A DNA stretch of 64,000 nucleotides from Solimonas marina (GTDB lineage: Bacteria; Pseudomonadota; Gammaproteobacteria; Nevskiales; Nevskiaceae). Below the pieces are notes generated by a model. It was not told the origin of the DNA and did not search any database. It saw nothing but the letters and a program-made list of their open reading frames with translations. Positions 1 through 8,769 of this stretch are shown piece after piece (the stretch's first letter is position 1; every line of letters begins with the position of its first letter). The translations under genes and the position numbers were made by a program. The stretch spans positions 62,001 through 126,000 of the forward strand of contig NZ_JAAVXB010000003.1 of assembly GCF_012241385.1 (NCBI RefSeq), written 5' to 3'.

Positions 1-1
1 C

Positions 2-1405
2 CTCGGTGTATCGTCGGATCAGGGCACCTGGGTCATTACGTCGTTCGCCGTCGCCAACGGCATTTCGGTGCCGTTGACCGGCTGGCTGATGCAGCGCTTC
101 GGCGTCGTGCGCACCTTCGTCGTCTCGGTGCTGCTGTTCACGCTCGCGTCGTTTCTCTGCGGCGCGGCGTGGAGCCTGCCGGCGCTGCTGGCGTTCCGCG
201 TCATGCAGGGTGCGGTCTCCGGGCCGATGATTCCCGGTTCGCAGGCGCTGCTGATCTCACTGTTCCCGCCCGACAAGAAGGGCGCGGCACTGGCGATCTG
301 GTCGATGACCACCCTGGTCGCGCCGATCTGTGGACCGATCCTCGGCGGCTACATCTCCGACAACTATTCATGGCCGTGGATTTTCTATATCAACGTGCCG
401 GTCGGCCTGTTCTGTGCGGCGATCTGCTGGCAGGGCTTGAAGCATCGTGAAACGCCGACGCGCAAGCTGCCGGTCGACACCATCGGCCTGAGCCTGCTCG
501 TGGTGTGGGTGGGGTCGCTGCAGATCATGCTCGACAAGGGCAAGGACGCCGACTGGTTCCACTCATCGTTCATCGTCGTGCTGGCGGTGGTCGCCGTGGT
601 CGGTTTCATCGCGTTCATGATCTGGGAGATCGGCGAGAAGCATCCAATCATCGATCTGTCGCTGTTCAAGAACCGCAATTTCTCGCTCGGCACGATGGTT
701 TTGTGCCTGGGTTACGCGGTGTTCTTCGGCGCGGTCGTGCTGCAGCCGTTGTGGATGCAGACCTGGCTCGGCTACAACGCCACCTGGGCCGGCCTCGTCG
801 CCGCGCCCAGCGGTGTCGTCGCCGTCTTCCTGTCGCCATTGGTCGGACGCAATATCGCCAAGTTCGACGCGCGCCTGTTCGCAACGGCCGCGTTCATCTT
901 CTTCGCGATCTCGTACTTCATGCGCGCCGGCTACACCGCGGACGCCAGCGCCGAGGCCTACATCATGCCGCTGCTGGTACAGGGTATCGGCATGTCGATG
1001 TTCTTCGTCTCGGTGCTGCAGATCCTGCTCGACGGCGTGCCCGACCATCAGGTACCGGCCGCTTCAGGCTTGTCGAACTTCCTGCGCATCACCGCCGGCA
1101 GTTTCGCGACGTCGATCATTACCACCAGCTGGGATCGTCGCGCAGCACTGCATCAGACGCGGCTGGCCGAGGCGTCGAGCGCCTATGACCCGACGCTGCG
1201 CGGCGCCGTCGATACGCTGCACGGCATGGGCATGACCGACCAGCAGGCACTGGGGTCGATCACGCACTCGCTGGGCAATCAGGCCTATCTGATGTCGGCG
1301 CTCGACATCTTCTGGGTCAGCGGCTGGTTGTGCCTGGGGATGATCGTGCTGGTCTGGTTCACGCGCCGCCCGCATGGCGGGGCGCACGCGGTGGCCGCCG
1401 ACTGA
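2..1405 (+). CDS. DHA2-family (EmrB/QacA) MFS drug transporter, 5' truncated
   Basis: Inner-membrane proton-driven multidrug exporter of the 14-helix DHA2 family; EmrB-type proteins work with an EmrA membrane-fusion partner and an outer-membrane channel. The reading frame is open from base 2, so the start lies outside the window; about 50 N-terminal residues are missing relative to a usual 510-aa protein. Seen: an N-terminal stretch reading DQGTWVITSF then PLTGWL, typical of EmrB helix 2 and loop; repeated hydrophobic helices; a motif-C-like GPILGGYISD and the following NVPVGLF segment that the family carries between helices 5 and 6. It ends in a short basic tail. An emrA-like neighbour would be expected just upstream. 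The substrate cannot be told from sequence. Confidence 0.9.
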   Translation, partial: LGVSSDQGTWVITSFAVANGISVPLTGWLMQRFGVVRTFVVSVLLFTLASFLCGAAWSLPALLAFRVMQGAVSGPMIPGSQALLISLFPPDKKGAALAIWSMTTLVAPICGPILGGYISDNYSWPWIFYINVPVGLFCAAICWQGLKHRETPTRKLPVDTIGLSLLVVWVGSLQIMLDKGKDADWFHSSFIVVLAVVAVVGFIAFMIWEIGEKHPIIDLSLFKNRNFSLGTMVLCLGYAVFFGAVVLQPLWMQTWLGYNATWAGLVAAPSGVVAVFLSPLVGRNIAKFDARLFATAAFIFFAISYFMRAGYTADASAEAYIMPLLVQGIGMSMFFVSVLQILLDGVPDHQVPAASGLSNFLRITAGSFATSIITTSWDRRAALHQTRLAEASSAYDPTLRGAVDTLHGMGMTDQQALGSITHSLGNQAYLMSALDIFWVSGWLCLGMIVLVWFTRRPHGGAHAVAAD

Positions 1406-1443
1406 TCACGCGGCCCCGCGTCGTGCTCGGCTACGTGATGCTT

Positions 1444-1473
1444 GCTGCTGCCCGCCGTCAGGTGGGCAGCAGC
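1444..1473. terminator. stem-loop between converging efflux gene and uppP
   Basis: A perfect 10-bp inverted repeat (GCTGCTGCCC / GGGCAGCAGC) extended by G·U pairs, with the uppP stop codon in its loop. It lies where two genes converge and could stop transcription in both directions, but no T-run follows, so the call is tentative. Confidence 0.4.
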
Positions 1474-2249
1474 AGTAGCAGCGCCGCACCGAAGATGATG
1501 CGGTACCACGCAAACAGCGTGAAGCGATGCGATTGCACGTAGCGCAGCAGCCACTTCACCGCAATGAACGCGACGATGGCCGACACCACGAAGCCGATCG
1601 TGAACTGTGTCCAGTCTTCCTGCGCGAACGCATTGCTCTTCAGCAGCTTCAGCATTTCATAGCCGGTTGCCGCGAACATCGTCGGGATGCCGACCAGAAA
1701 CGCGAACTCGGTGGCAGCGGGACGCGAGGTCAGGCCGACCAGCATCGCCGCGAAGATCGTCGAGGCCGAGCGCGAGGTGCCGGGAAACACGGCGGCCAGG
1801 ATTTGCGCCAGACCGACGACGATGGCGATCTTCCAGGTCACGACCGTGCTCGGGCTCATGCCCTTGGCATGCCATTCGATGACCAGGATCGCGAGGCCGC
1901 CGATGATCAGCGCCCAGGCGATCGGCGCTACCGTCTCCGGCAGCTTGAGCCCCGCCTTCTCGGCAATCAGGCCGCCGACGCAGGTAATCAGAAACGCCGC
2001 CGACAGCTTGAAGAAGTAGTCGCGGTTGTCGGCGGATTTGTTGAAGCCGACCGTCAGATCCCAGAGGCGCTGGCGGTAGATCAGCACGACTGCGAGCATC
2101 GCGCCGGCCTGGATGCCGACGTTGAACAGGTCGGAGCGGTAACCCAGCCAATGCTCGGCGATCAGCAGATGCCCGGTGCTGGAGATCGGCAGGAATTCGG
2201 TGATGCCCTCGATGATGCCGAGCAAAATGGTGTTGATAATGGAGTCCAC
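1458..2249 (-). CDS. uppP: undecaprenyl-diphosphatase
   Basis: Integral membrane enzyme that dephosphorylates undecaprenyl diphosphate to the monophosphate carrier for peptidoglycan and other envelope polymers; its loss causes bacitracin sensitivity. The 263-aa product has the BacA/UppP signature near the N-terminus (EGITEFLPISSTGH, about residues 14–27, with the catalytic Glu and His) and the second motif PGTSRSAST in the middle, plus about eight hydrophobic segments. I chose the GTG start at 2249 because it gives the family's usual length and N-terminus and is preceded by AGGA at good spacing; the frame stays open much further upstream, but that extension lies antisense to the neighbouring reductase and is not UppP-like. 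It is divergent from the pteridine reductase gene with a 54-bp gap. Confidence 0.95.
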   Translation of the reverse strand: MDSIINTILLGIIEGITEFLPISSTGHLLIAEHWLGYRSDLFNVGIQAGAMLAVVLIYRQRLWDLTVGFNKSADNRDYFFKLSAAFLITCVGGLIAEKAGLKLPETVAPIAWALIIGGLAILVIEWHAKGMSPSTVVTWKIAIVVGLAQILAAVFPGTSRSASTIFAAMLVGLTSRPAATEFAFLVGIPTMFAATGYEMLKLLKSNAFAQEDWTQFTIGFVVSAIVAFIAVKWLLRYVQSHRFTLFAWYRIIFGAALLLLLPT

Positions 2250-2303
2250 GCGGTTCCTGAAGGTCGGCGGTAGGGAAGGAAGCGCAAGAATAAAGGAGAG
2301 CTC

Positions 2304-3056
2304 ATGACCACGCCTACCGACGACAGTCCGGTCGTTCTGGTGACGGGGGCGGCACGCCGCATCGGCGCGCAGATCGCACGATTGCAGCACGAGGCCGGTT
2401 GGCGCGTGCTGGTTCACGCCCGCCATTCCAGCGACGAAGCGGCGGCGCTGGTCGAGGCATTGTGTGTTGCCCGCGCCGGCAGTGCGTCGCTGCTGATCGC
2501 CGATTTGGCCGACCCGGCAGCGATTGCCGCGCTGGCGCACGACGCGCATCGCATATGGGGCCGGCTCGATGCGCTCGTCAACAACGCGTCGAGCTATTTT
2601 CCGACGCCGGTCGGGAGCATCGAAGCGGCGCAGCTCGACGATCTGTTGGCGTCGAACCTGCGTGCGCCGCTGTTGCTGACGCAGGCCTGTCGCCCGCACT
2701 TCGCGCCGGGTGCGGCAGTCGTCAACATCATCGATACGCAGACGCCGCGGCCGCAGCCGCCACACAGTGCTTATTTCGCGGCCAAGGCCGGATTGTGGTC
2801 GCTGACCGAATCGCTGGCGGTCGAGCTGGCGCCGCAGATCCGCGTCAACGGCGTCGCCCCAGGGCACATGATGTGGGCGCTGGCCGGCGGCGTCGAAGGC
2901 GAGGCCGAGCAGGCCCGCGAACTGGCGCGCATCCCGCTGGGCCGCCTTGGCGGCGCGATCGAAATCGCCCGTGCCGTACGTTTTCTGCTGTCGGACGATG
3001 CCGCCTATATCACCGGCGCGATCCTGCCGGTCGACGGCGGTCTGCGGCTCAGCTGA
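2304..3056 (+). CDS. pteridine reductase (FolM/PTR1-type SDR)
   Basis: NADPH-dependent short-chain reductase acting on dihydropteridines or dihydrofolate/dihydromonapterin. The 250-aa protein starts with the cofactor motif TGAARRIG (residues 14–21), whose Arg and RIG are characteristic of the PTR1/FolM branch. The usual catalytic Ser is replaced by Asp144 (NIIDTQTPRPQPP), exactly as in trypanosomatid PTR1, and the pair Tyr157–Lys161 (YFAAK) completes the active site. The NNAS motif and the C-terminal PVDGG are also present. A GGAG ribosome site sits 6 nt before the ATG. Its last 8 bp overlap the convergent NRDE gene. folB, another pterin-pathway gene, lies 17 kb away. The exact substrate is inferred from subfamily only. 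Confidence 0.88.
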   Translation: MTTPTDDSPVVLVTGAARRIGAQIARLQHEAGWRVLVHARHSSDEAAALVEALCVARAGSASLLIADLADPAAIAALAHDAHRIWGRLDALVNNASSYFPTPVGSIEAAQLDDLLASNLRAPLLLTQACRPHFAPGAAVVNIIDTQTPRPQPPHSAYFAAKAGLWSLTESLAVELAPQIRVNGVAPGHMMWALAGGVEGEAEQARELARIPLGRLGGAIEIARAVRFLLSDDAAYITGAILPVDGGLRLS

Positions 3057-3816
3057 GCTGCAGGTATTCGAGCGTTTCGCCGACGAAAGCCGCCTGCGGT
3101 CCGAAGCGGCGCTCGTGAAACGCAGCGTGCCCGCCGGCGTCGACGGTCAGTACCGTGCTGCAGCGCGTGCCGTAGGCCGGGCTGCTGATGAAAGCCGACG
3201 ACAGGAAGCGCTCGCGATCGAGGCCGACACCGGTTTCCGGCAGGTCGGCATCCGCCGCCGGACGCGGGTCGGCAAGGGCCGCGAACAGCGTGTCACTGGC
3301 AGTGTCGGCGTCGCTGCACCACTGCTGCAAACGCGATTTGAGCGTGACCAGCTTCGGCCACGGCGTGTCGAGGCTGGCGTTGCTGACGGCGTGCAAGCCC
3401 GGTTCGAGGCGCTGCATCGTGAACTGCGGCAGATTGCTCAGATACCAGACGCCGTTGCGGTCTCCGAGCAGCAGATTGAAGCCGGCGTAACGGCTGGCGC
3501 TGGCGGCCAGCGCTTCGCCGTAGCGCTGCGCATCCTGCGTGCCGCGCAGATAGCCGGCGACCAGTTGGCCGCGCGACGGCGCCGCCGGGTCGGTGGCTTC
3601 CATGCGTCGCACATTGGTGACCGCGGCCCAGCGTCCGGCGCTGCCGACCGCGAGCCAGCCGCCGTGCTGCTGCAGGTCGCGGCCGCCGAAGATCTGCGGC
3701 GCGTCGTCCCAGTAAGAGGCCGGCGCCGTCGGGCGCGCATGAAACTCGTCGCGATTGGCGGCGAGCACCAGCGAGTAACGAGGATGCGCGTCGAGCGCGA
3801 GGGCAATCAGGCACAT
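3049..3816 (-). CDS. NRDE-family protein (TANGO2-like, predicted N-terminal nucleophile hydrolase)
   Basis: 255-aa cytoplasmic protein of the NRDE/TANGO2 family. The protein begins MCLIAL, leaving Cys2 as the presumed N-terminal nucleophile, and carries the eponymous AANRDEF motif at about residues 19–25, followed by the conserved tryptophan-rich GGRD…GGWLAV and TNVR segments. Family members are widespread; eukaryotic TANGO2 has been linked to haem and lipid handling, but no reaction is firmly established, so none is assigned. It converges on and overlaps the pteridine reductase by 8 bp. Length is normal for the family. Confidence 0.85.
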   Translation of the reverse strand: MCLIALALDAHPRYSLVLAANRDEFHARPTAPASYWDDAPQIFGGRDLQQHGGWLAVGSAGRWAAVTNVRRMEATDPAAPSRGQLVAGYLRGTQDAQRYGEALAASASRYAGFNLLLGDRNGVWYLSNLPQFTMQRLEPGLHAVSNASLDTPWPKLVTLKSRLQQWCSDADTASDTLFAALADPRPAADADLPETGVGLDRERFLSSAFISSPAYGTRCSTVLTVDAGGHAAFHERRFGPQAAFVGETLEYLQLS

Positions 3817-3894
3817 GGCGCGCGACTATCGGGTGCGCGACGCTTGCGGTCAACCGTACGGCCCTGATTCGGCCGGCGGGTCTATAGTGTGGAC

Positions 3895-4743
3895 ATGAGC
3901 AAGCGCAAGCCGAAACTGAGCGAATACGAACAGTCGCAGCTGCAGGCCATCGAGCAGTGGCGCGACGCGCCGCCGGATTGGGGCACGCGCGCGATGCGTA
4001 CGCCGACGCGCATCGCCTCGTTCGCGGCGCAGAAGCTGGTGCCGGCGCGGGTGCTGCGCGCGACGATGCGCGGCGTCGATCGAGCAGCGGGTTGGAGCGC
4101 CGTGCATCGCGACGTACTGAAGGCGGCCGGCGTCGCCGATCTGGCGCAGTTGCGCGAGCGGCCGCTCGAAGATTGCGACCGTCTTGCGCAACGCATCGAG
4201 CTGCGCTCGATGGCGCTCGGCGGCACCGGCGGCGCGGTGTTCGGCTTCGCCGGCGCACTGGGCATCGCGGCCGACGTGCCGACCCTGATCGCGCTGGCGT
4301 TGCGCACCATCCACCGCACGGCCTACTGCTATGGCGAGGATTGGCGGGTGCCGGAGCGCAAGGGCCTGGCGATCGGCGTGTTTGCGCTGGCATCGGCCAA
4401 TACGCTCGAAGAAAAGCAGACCGCCTGGCAGGCTTGGGCTGAAGGCGGTGATCTGTTCGTCGAAGCCTGGCGCGATGGCATCGAGCGCGTCGCCGAGCGC
4501 CATCTGGCCAAAGGTGCGGCGCAGCTGAGCCTGAAGAGCCTGGCCGACCGCATCGGCGTCAATCTGGCCAAGCGCTCGCTGTTCGGCCTGGGCCTGATGC
4601 CGGTCATCGGCGCTGTGATCGGCAGTGCCATCAATGCCGGCTACATGCAGGACATTGCCGAGATTTCGCAGCGCGCGCTGCAGTATCGCTGGCTGCAAGC
4701 CCGCTATCCGGATCTGCATAAAGTCCTGGCCGGACCGGTGTAA
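3895..4743 (+). CDS. EcsC family protein
   Basis: 282-aa protein of the EcsC family, named after the third gene of the Bacillus ecs locus; biochemical role not established. It has the family's glycine-rich hydrophobic segment (GGTGGAVFGFAGALGIAADV, about residues 107–126) and a second hydrophobic stretch near the C-terminus (LMPVIGAVIGSAINAGY), with a conserved tail of aromatic and charged residues, consistent with membrane association. I chose ATG 3895. A TATAGT hexamer ends 6 nt before it and there is no clear Shine–Dalgarno sequence, so the mRNA may be leaderless. ppk1 follows 81 bp downstream on the same strand. Confidence 0.85.
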   Translation: MSKRKPKLSEYEQSQLQAIEQWRDAPPDWGTRAMRTPTRIASFAAQKLVPARVLRATMRGVDRAAGWSAVHRDVLKAAGVADLAQLRERPLEDCDRLAQRIELRSMALGGTGGAVFGFAGALGIAADVPTLIALALRTIHRTAYCYGEDWRVPERKGLAIGVFALASANTLEEKQTAWQAWAEGGDLFVEAWRDGIERVAERHLAKGAAQLSLKSLADRIGVNLAKRSLFGLGLMPVIGAVIGSAINAGYMQDIAEISQRALQYRWLQARYPDLHKVLAGPV

Positions 4744-4824
4744 CACCGGCTTCACTGGCCTGTCATAGACTGTCCGTCCCGGCTTTCGACGCGATGCGTC
4801 ACGGTCTATTTGCGGACGATTTGC

Positions 4825-6918
4825 ATGAGTCAGACCCCGCCCGAATTGGAATTGCAGCCTGCGGACCTGTTCCTGAACCGCGAGCTGTCCCTGCTTGAAT
4901 TCAACCGCCGCGTGCTGGCACAGGCGCTCGACGAAGACGTGCCGCTGCTCGAGCGGCTCAAGTTCCTCTGCATCTCCAGCGCCAATCTCGACGAGTTCTT
5001 CGAGATTCGCGTTGCCGGCCTGCAGCAGATGGCCGAGCTCAATCCGCTCACGCGCGGCGCCGACGGCATGCGTCCGGCCGAGGCGCTGGCCGCGATCAGT
5101 ACCCGCGCCCGCGCGCTGGTCGCCGAGCAGTACCGCACCTTCAACGAGGTGCTGATCCCGGCCCTGGAGCGCGAGAAAATCCGCTTTCTGCGCCGCACCG
5201 AGTGGAGTGCCGATCAGGACGCCTGGCTGCGCACCTATTTCCAGAACGAGCTGATGCCGGTGCTGTCGCCGATGGGGCTCGATCCGGCGCATCCGTTCCC
5301 GCGCATCCTCAACAAGTCGCTGAATCACATCATCCAGCTCAGCGGCAAGGATGCGTTCGGTCGCAACGCGGCGCTGGCCGTGGTGCAGGCGCCGCGCTCG
5401 CTACCGCGCCTGATCCAGATTCCGCGCGAGGTGCCGGGCAGCGGCCCTTATGATTTCGTGTTCCTGTCGAGCGTCATCCACGCCTACGCCGACGAGCTGT
5501 TTCCCGGCATGCAGGCGACCGGCTGCTATCAGTTCCGCCTGACCCGCAACTCCGATCTGCTGGTCGACGAAGAAGAAGCCAAGGATTTGATGGAAGCGCT
5601 GGAAGGCGAGCTGTCGCAGCGCCAGTGGGGCGACATCGTGCGCCTCGAGGTCGCGCACAACTGCCCGGACGACATGGTCCAGTATCTGGCTGACGTCACG
5701 CAGCTGGATCCCGACGACGTGTTCCAGGTCAACGGCCCGGTCAATCTGAATCGCCTGCTGGCTATTCCGGACATGATCGACCGGCCCGATCTCAAGTATC
5801 CGCCGTACGTGCCGCACGTGCCCAAGGCCTTGTCCGGCGATCTGTTCACGGCGATCCGCGAGCGCGATCACCTGCTGCATCACCCGTACGAATCGTTCAC
5901 GCCGGTCGTCGAATTTCTGCGTCAGGCGGCACGCGATCCGAAGGTACTGGCGATCAAGCAGACGCTGTATCGCACCGGCGATCAGTCGGCGATCGTCGAC
6001 GCGTTGATCGAGGCGGCCAGCAACGGCAAGGAAGTGACAGTGGTCGTCGAGCTGCGTGCGCGCTTCGACGAGGCCAACAACATCGACCTCGCTGAAAAGC
6101 TGCAGGACGTCGGTGCGCATGTCGTCTACGGCGTGGTCGGCTACAAGACCCACGCCAAAATGTGCCTGATCGTGCGTCGCGAGGAAACGCTCGGTACCAC
6201 GCCGGGCGGCCTGCGCTACTACGCGCATCTGGGCACCGGCAACTACCATCCGAAGACCGCACGCCTGTACACCGACTACGGCTTCTTCACCGCCGATGCG
6301 CAGATCTGCAGCGACGTGCATACGGTATTCCTGCAGCTGACCAGTCTCGGCAAGGTCACCAAGCTCGAGCGGCTGCTGCAGTCGCCGTTCACGCTGGCCA
6401 AGCAGTTGCACGCCAAGATCGAGCGCGAGATTGCGCATGCGCAGGCCGGGCGTCCGGCGCGCATCATCGCCAAGATGAATGCGCTGGTGGAGTCGGAGAT
6501 GATTCAGGCCCTGTACCGCGCGTCGCAGGCCGGTGTGCGCGTCGACCTGATCGTGCGTGGCATGTGCTCGCTGCGACCGGGCGTGAAGGGGCTGTCGGAG
6601 AGCATCCAGGTGCGCTCGGTGATCGGCCGTTTCCTCGAACACCACCGCGTCTACTACTTCGCCAACGGTTCCGAAGGCGTGACCGAGGCCGATTTGTATC
6701 TATCCAGCGCCGACTGGATGGAACGCAATCTGTTCAAGCGCGTCGAAGTCGCGTTTCCGATCCTCGAAAAGAAGCTGCGCAAGCGCGTACTCGCCGATTT
6801 GCACGGTTACCTCGACGACACCGCGCAGAGCTGGATGCTGCAGGCCGATGGTTCGTACTCGCGGCCGACGCCCGGCGAGCAGAAGCCAATCCAGCAGCGC
6901 CTGCTCGAAACCGTCTAG
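4825..6918 (+). CDS. ppk1: polyphosphate kinase 1
   Basis: Reversibly transfers the ATP gamma-phosphate to inorganic polyphosphate; membrane-associated tetramer. The 697-aa product has the four PPK1 domains in order: N-terminal helical (ELSLLEFNRRVL, about 20–31), head domain, and two phospholipase-D-like catalytic domains. The phosphorylated His is His443 in GYKTHAKM, and the second catalytic His is within EHHR (His606/607). The GTGNYHPKTARLYTDY segment is diagnostic. I take ATG 4825 rather than an in-frame TTG 15 bp upstream, because the family N-terminus fits. The partner enzyme ppx lies 4 kb downstream, separated by a GMC oxidoreductase and a two-component system. Confidence 0.96.
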   Translation: MSQTPPELELQPADLFLNRELSLLEFNRRVLAQALDEDVPLLERLKFLCISSANLDEFFEIRVAGLQQMAELNPLTRGADGMRPAEALAAISTRARALVAEQYRTFNEVLIPALEREKIRFLRRTEWSADQDAWLRTYFQNELMPVLSPMGLDPAHPFPRILNKSLNHIIQLSGKDAFGRNAALAVVQAPRSLPRLIQIPREVPGSGPYDFVFLSSVIHAYADELFPGMQATGCYQFRLTRNSDLLVDEEEAKDLMEALEGELSQRQWGDIVRLEVAHNCPDDMVQYLADVTQLDPDDVFQVNGPVNLNRLLAIPDMIDRPDLKYPPYVPHVPKALSGDLFTAIRERDHLLHHPYESFTPVVEFLRQAARDPKVLAIKQTLYRTGDQSAIVDALIEAASNGKEVTVVVELRARFDEANNIDLAEKLQDVGAHVVYGVVGYKTHAKMCLIVRREETLGTTPGGLRYYAHLGTGNYHPKTARLYTDYGFFTADAQICSDVHTVFLQLTSLGKVTKLERLLQSPFTLAKQLHAKIEREIAHAQAGRPARIIAKMNALVESEMIQALYRASQAGVRVDLIVRGMCSLRPGVKGLSESIQVRSVIGRFLEHHRVYYFANGSEGVTEADLYLSSADWMERNLFKRVEVAFPILEKKLRKRVLADLHGYLDDTAQSWMLQADGSYSRPTPGEQKPIQQRLLETV

Positions 6919-6935
6919 GTCGCCCGGGCGGCGCG

Positions 6936-8570
6936 TCAGTACAGCGCCAACGGCGGCGCGGCTCGGGTGTCGCGCGCAGTGGCGACGCGCAGTACGTGGT
7001 TGTGCAAGTGGTCGGCGAGGCGCAGCGCCAGCGCGACAATGGTCAGCGTCGGATTGGCCCAGCCCGAGGTCGGAAACACCGAACTGCCGGCGACGAACAG
7101 ATTGTCGATGCCGTGGATGCGGCAGTCGGCATCGACCACACCACGTCGCGCGCTGGCCGCCATGCGCGTCGTGCCGATGTGGTGGTAGCCGCCGATCGGA
7201 TGCTGGCCGATCAGCGGGTCGATCTCCCACGGTAACTGCGGATCGTCGAGCCAGGCGGCTGGTTCGACATGACCGAGATCGCGGCGGCGCAGGCCGGCGT
7301 CGACGGCCAGGGCCAAGGTACGGACCGTGCGCTTGTCGATTTCGGACAGGCGCCAGTTGAGCTGCAGCTTGGGCATGCCGAGCGCATCGCATTCGTCGCC
7401 AAGCGTCACGCGGCTGTCGGGGTTTGGCGCCTGTTCGGCGCGGACCGAAAGATAGAGCCCGCGACCGCCGAACTGCACCAGCGACCATGGACGCAGCGGG
7501 TCGAGTCCGCGCTTGATCCAGCTCGCGACGCGCTTGCTCGTGCGCCACAGCAAGCGACCGTTGCGGGTCGGTGCGACCCGATGTTTGATCGTCGAGTACA
7601 AACGCATGCCGATCGGCGACGTGCCGTCCGCAGGCAGGCGCACGCGTGGGACGAACGAGCTGTTGAGGATGTGCTGCGTCTGCTGCAATTCGTCGCTGGC
7701 GCGCAGCGTCGCCGCTTGGCGTTGACCGCCGGCATGCGACTGCTGGAACAGTTTCAATGTTTGCCACAGGCGCCGCGTCTGCAGGCGACCGCCGCGTGCG
7801 TGCGGGTGTTCCATGAAGAAGCGGCCGACCAGATCGTGTGTATTGCCGACGCCCTGGGCCTGACGCGAGCGTGAGGCAAGCAGCAGGCGCGGGTTCTCCA
7901 GGCCGCCTGCCGCCAGTACATAGCTGCGTCCTTCGACGACCCCGACGCGGCCATCGAGTGCGGCAATGCGCAGCCCGGACACGGTGCTTCCGTCGAAGTC
8001 CAGCAGCACTTCGGTGACGGTCGCATTGAGCAGTACCCGCAAATTCGGGTGTGCGATGAGATCGCGGTTGGTGGCAAACCCGAAGCGATCGGCACGCTCG
8101 TCGAACTGCCAGTGCACGAGCTCGGTGCCGTGGCGATCGAAGCCGAGCGCTTCGGCGTTGCCGCTGGCGGTGGGCGACGGCAAGCCGAGCGCCGTCCGTG
8201 CCGCGTCGTACCACGGTGCCAGCATCGACTTGTCGAACGGCCAGCCGCTCCAGGCCACCCAGTCGCGGCGCTCGAAGTCGATCGCGTCGAGTTCCGCACA
8301 TCGGCCACCCCAGATCGCCGTCGTGCCGCCGAAGAAGCGCAGGCGCGCATCCTCCAGCTCGTAATAGGGGAAGCCGGTATTGCGGCCGTCGTTGAGGGCG
8401 GCGGTGTCGGCGGCGTAGTCGGTGCCGCCCGATTCGATCAGCAGCACGTGACGACCCTCCGACAGCAGGCGCCGCGCCAGACTGAGGCCCGCGGCACCGG
8501 AGCCGACGATGCAGACGTCGGCACCTTCGTAATGCAGCGGCGCGTCTTCTTCGCGAAAATCGATCAGCAT
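6936..8570 (-). CDS. GMC-family FAD oxidoreductase
   Basis: 544-aa glucose–methanol–choline family flavoenzyme that oxidises an alcohol or sugar hydroxyl. It has an N-terminal dinucleotide fold (VCIVGSGAAGLSLARRLL, from about residue 19, then Glu in LIESGG), the GTTAIWGGR substrate-loop motif near residue 85, and the C-terminal GMC signature with HIGTTRM, GIDNLFVAGSSVFPTSG and NPTLTIVALALRLAD, where the active-site His lies. No signal peptide is obvious. It is convergent with ppk1 (17-bp gap) and divergent from a two-component regulator gene; four 11-bp-phased boxes and a -10-like hexamer lie about 80 bp upstream of its start, suggesting direct control by that regulator. Substrate unknown. 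Confidence 0.88.
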   Translation of the reverse strand: MLIDFREEDAPLHYEGADVCIVGSGAAGLSLARRLLSEGRHVLLIESGGTDYAADTAALNDGRNTGFPYYELEDARLRFFGGTTAIWGGRCAELDAIDFERRDWVAWSGWPFDKSMLAPWYDAARTALGLPSPTASGNAEALGFDRHGTELVHWQFDERADRFGFATNRDLIAHPNLRVLLNATVTEVLLDFDGSTVSGLRIAALDGRVGVVEGRSYVLAAGGLENPRLLLASRSRQAQGVGNTHDLVGRFFMEHPHARGGRLQTRRLWQTLKLFQQSHAGGQRQAATLRASDELQQTQHILNSSFVPRVRLPADGTSPIGMRLYSTIKHRVAPTRNGRLLWRTSKRVASWIKRGLDPLRPWSLVQFGGRGLYLSVRAEQAPNPDSRVTLGDECDALGMPKLQLNWRLSEIDKRTVRTLALAVDAGLRRRDLGHVEPAAWLDDPQLPWEIDPLIGQHPIGGYHHIGTTRMAASARRGVVDADCRIHGIDNLFVAGSSVFPTSGWANPTLTIVALALRLADHLHNHVLRVATARDTRAAPPLALY

Positions 8571-8654
8571 GAGAGGGAGCCTTTGCGCGCTGCGGCGCGC
8601 GTTCGGCGTACGTGCCGGAAGTCGGCGCGCAGCGCGGGGGATCGCATTTCCTTT

Positions 8655-8708
8655 ATGCTAAAAATTCGCGCTTTCGACCGGCTTTCCGCGAGCTTTCAAA
8701 AAGCTTTC
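8655..8708 (-). promoter_or_regulatory. phased response-regulator boxes plus -10 for the GMC gene
   Basis: On the minus strand GAAAGC occurs four times at exactly 11-bp spacing (plus-strand GCTTTC at 8670, 8681, 8692 and 8703). The last box ends 9 nt before a -10-like TAGCAT (minus strand, 8660–8655). This is the layout of a Pho-box promoter, where OmpR/PhoB-class regulators bind head-to-tail and replace the -35 contact. It lies between the GMC gene and an OmpR-class regulator gene (start 8770), so activation of the GMC gene and/or autoregulation is inferred. Confidence 0.6.
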
Positions 8709-8769
8709 ATCGGGCGAAATTCATCTGCGGCCCGATGCGGCTGCTCTTTTTCAGTGAGGCGATCGGGAC

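Noticed and set aside
2250-2867. Upstream extension of uppP
   Set aside because: The extra 200 residues are antisense to the pteridine reductase and lack membrane segments; the UppP N-terminus starts at GTG 2249.
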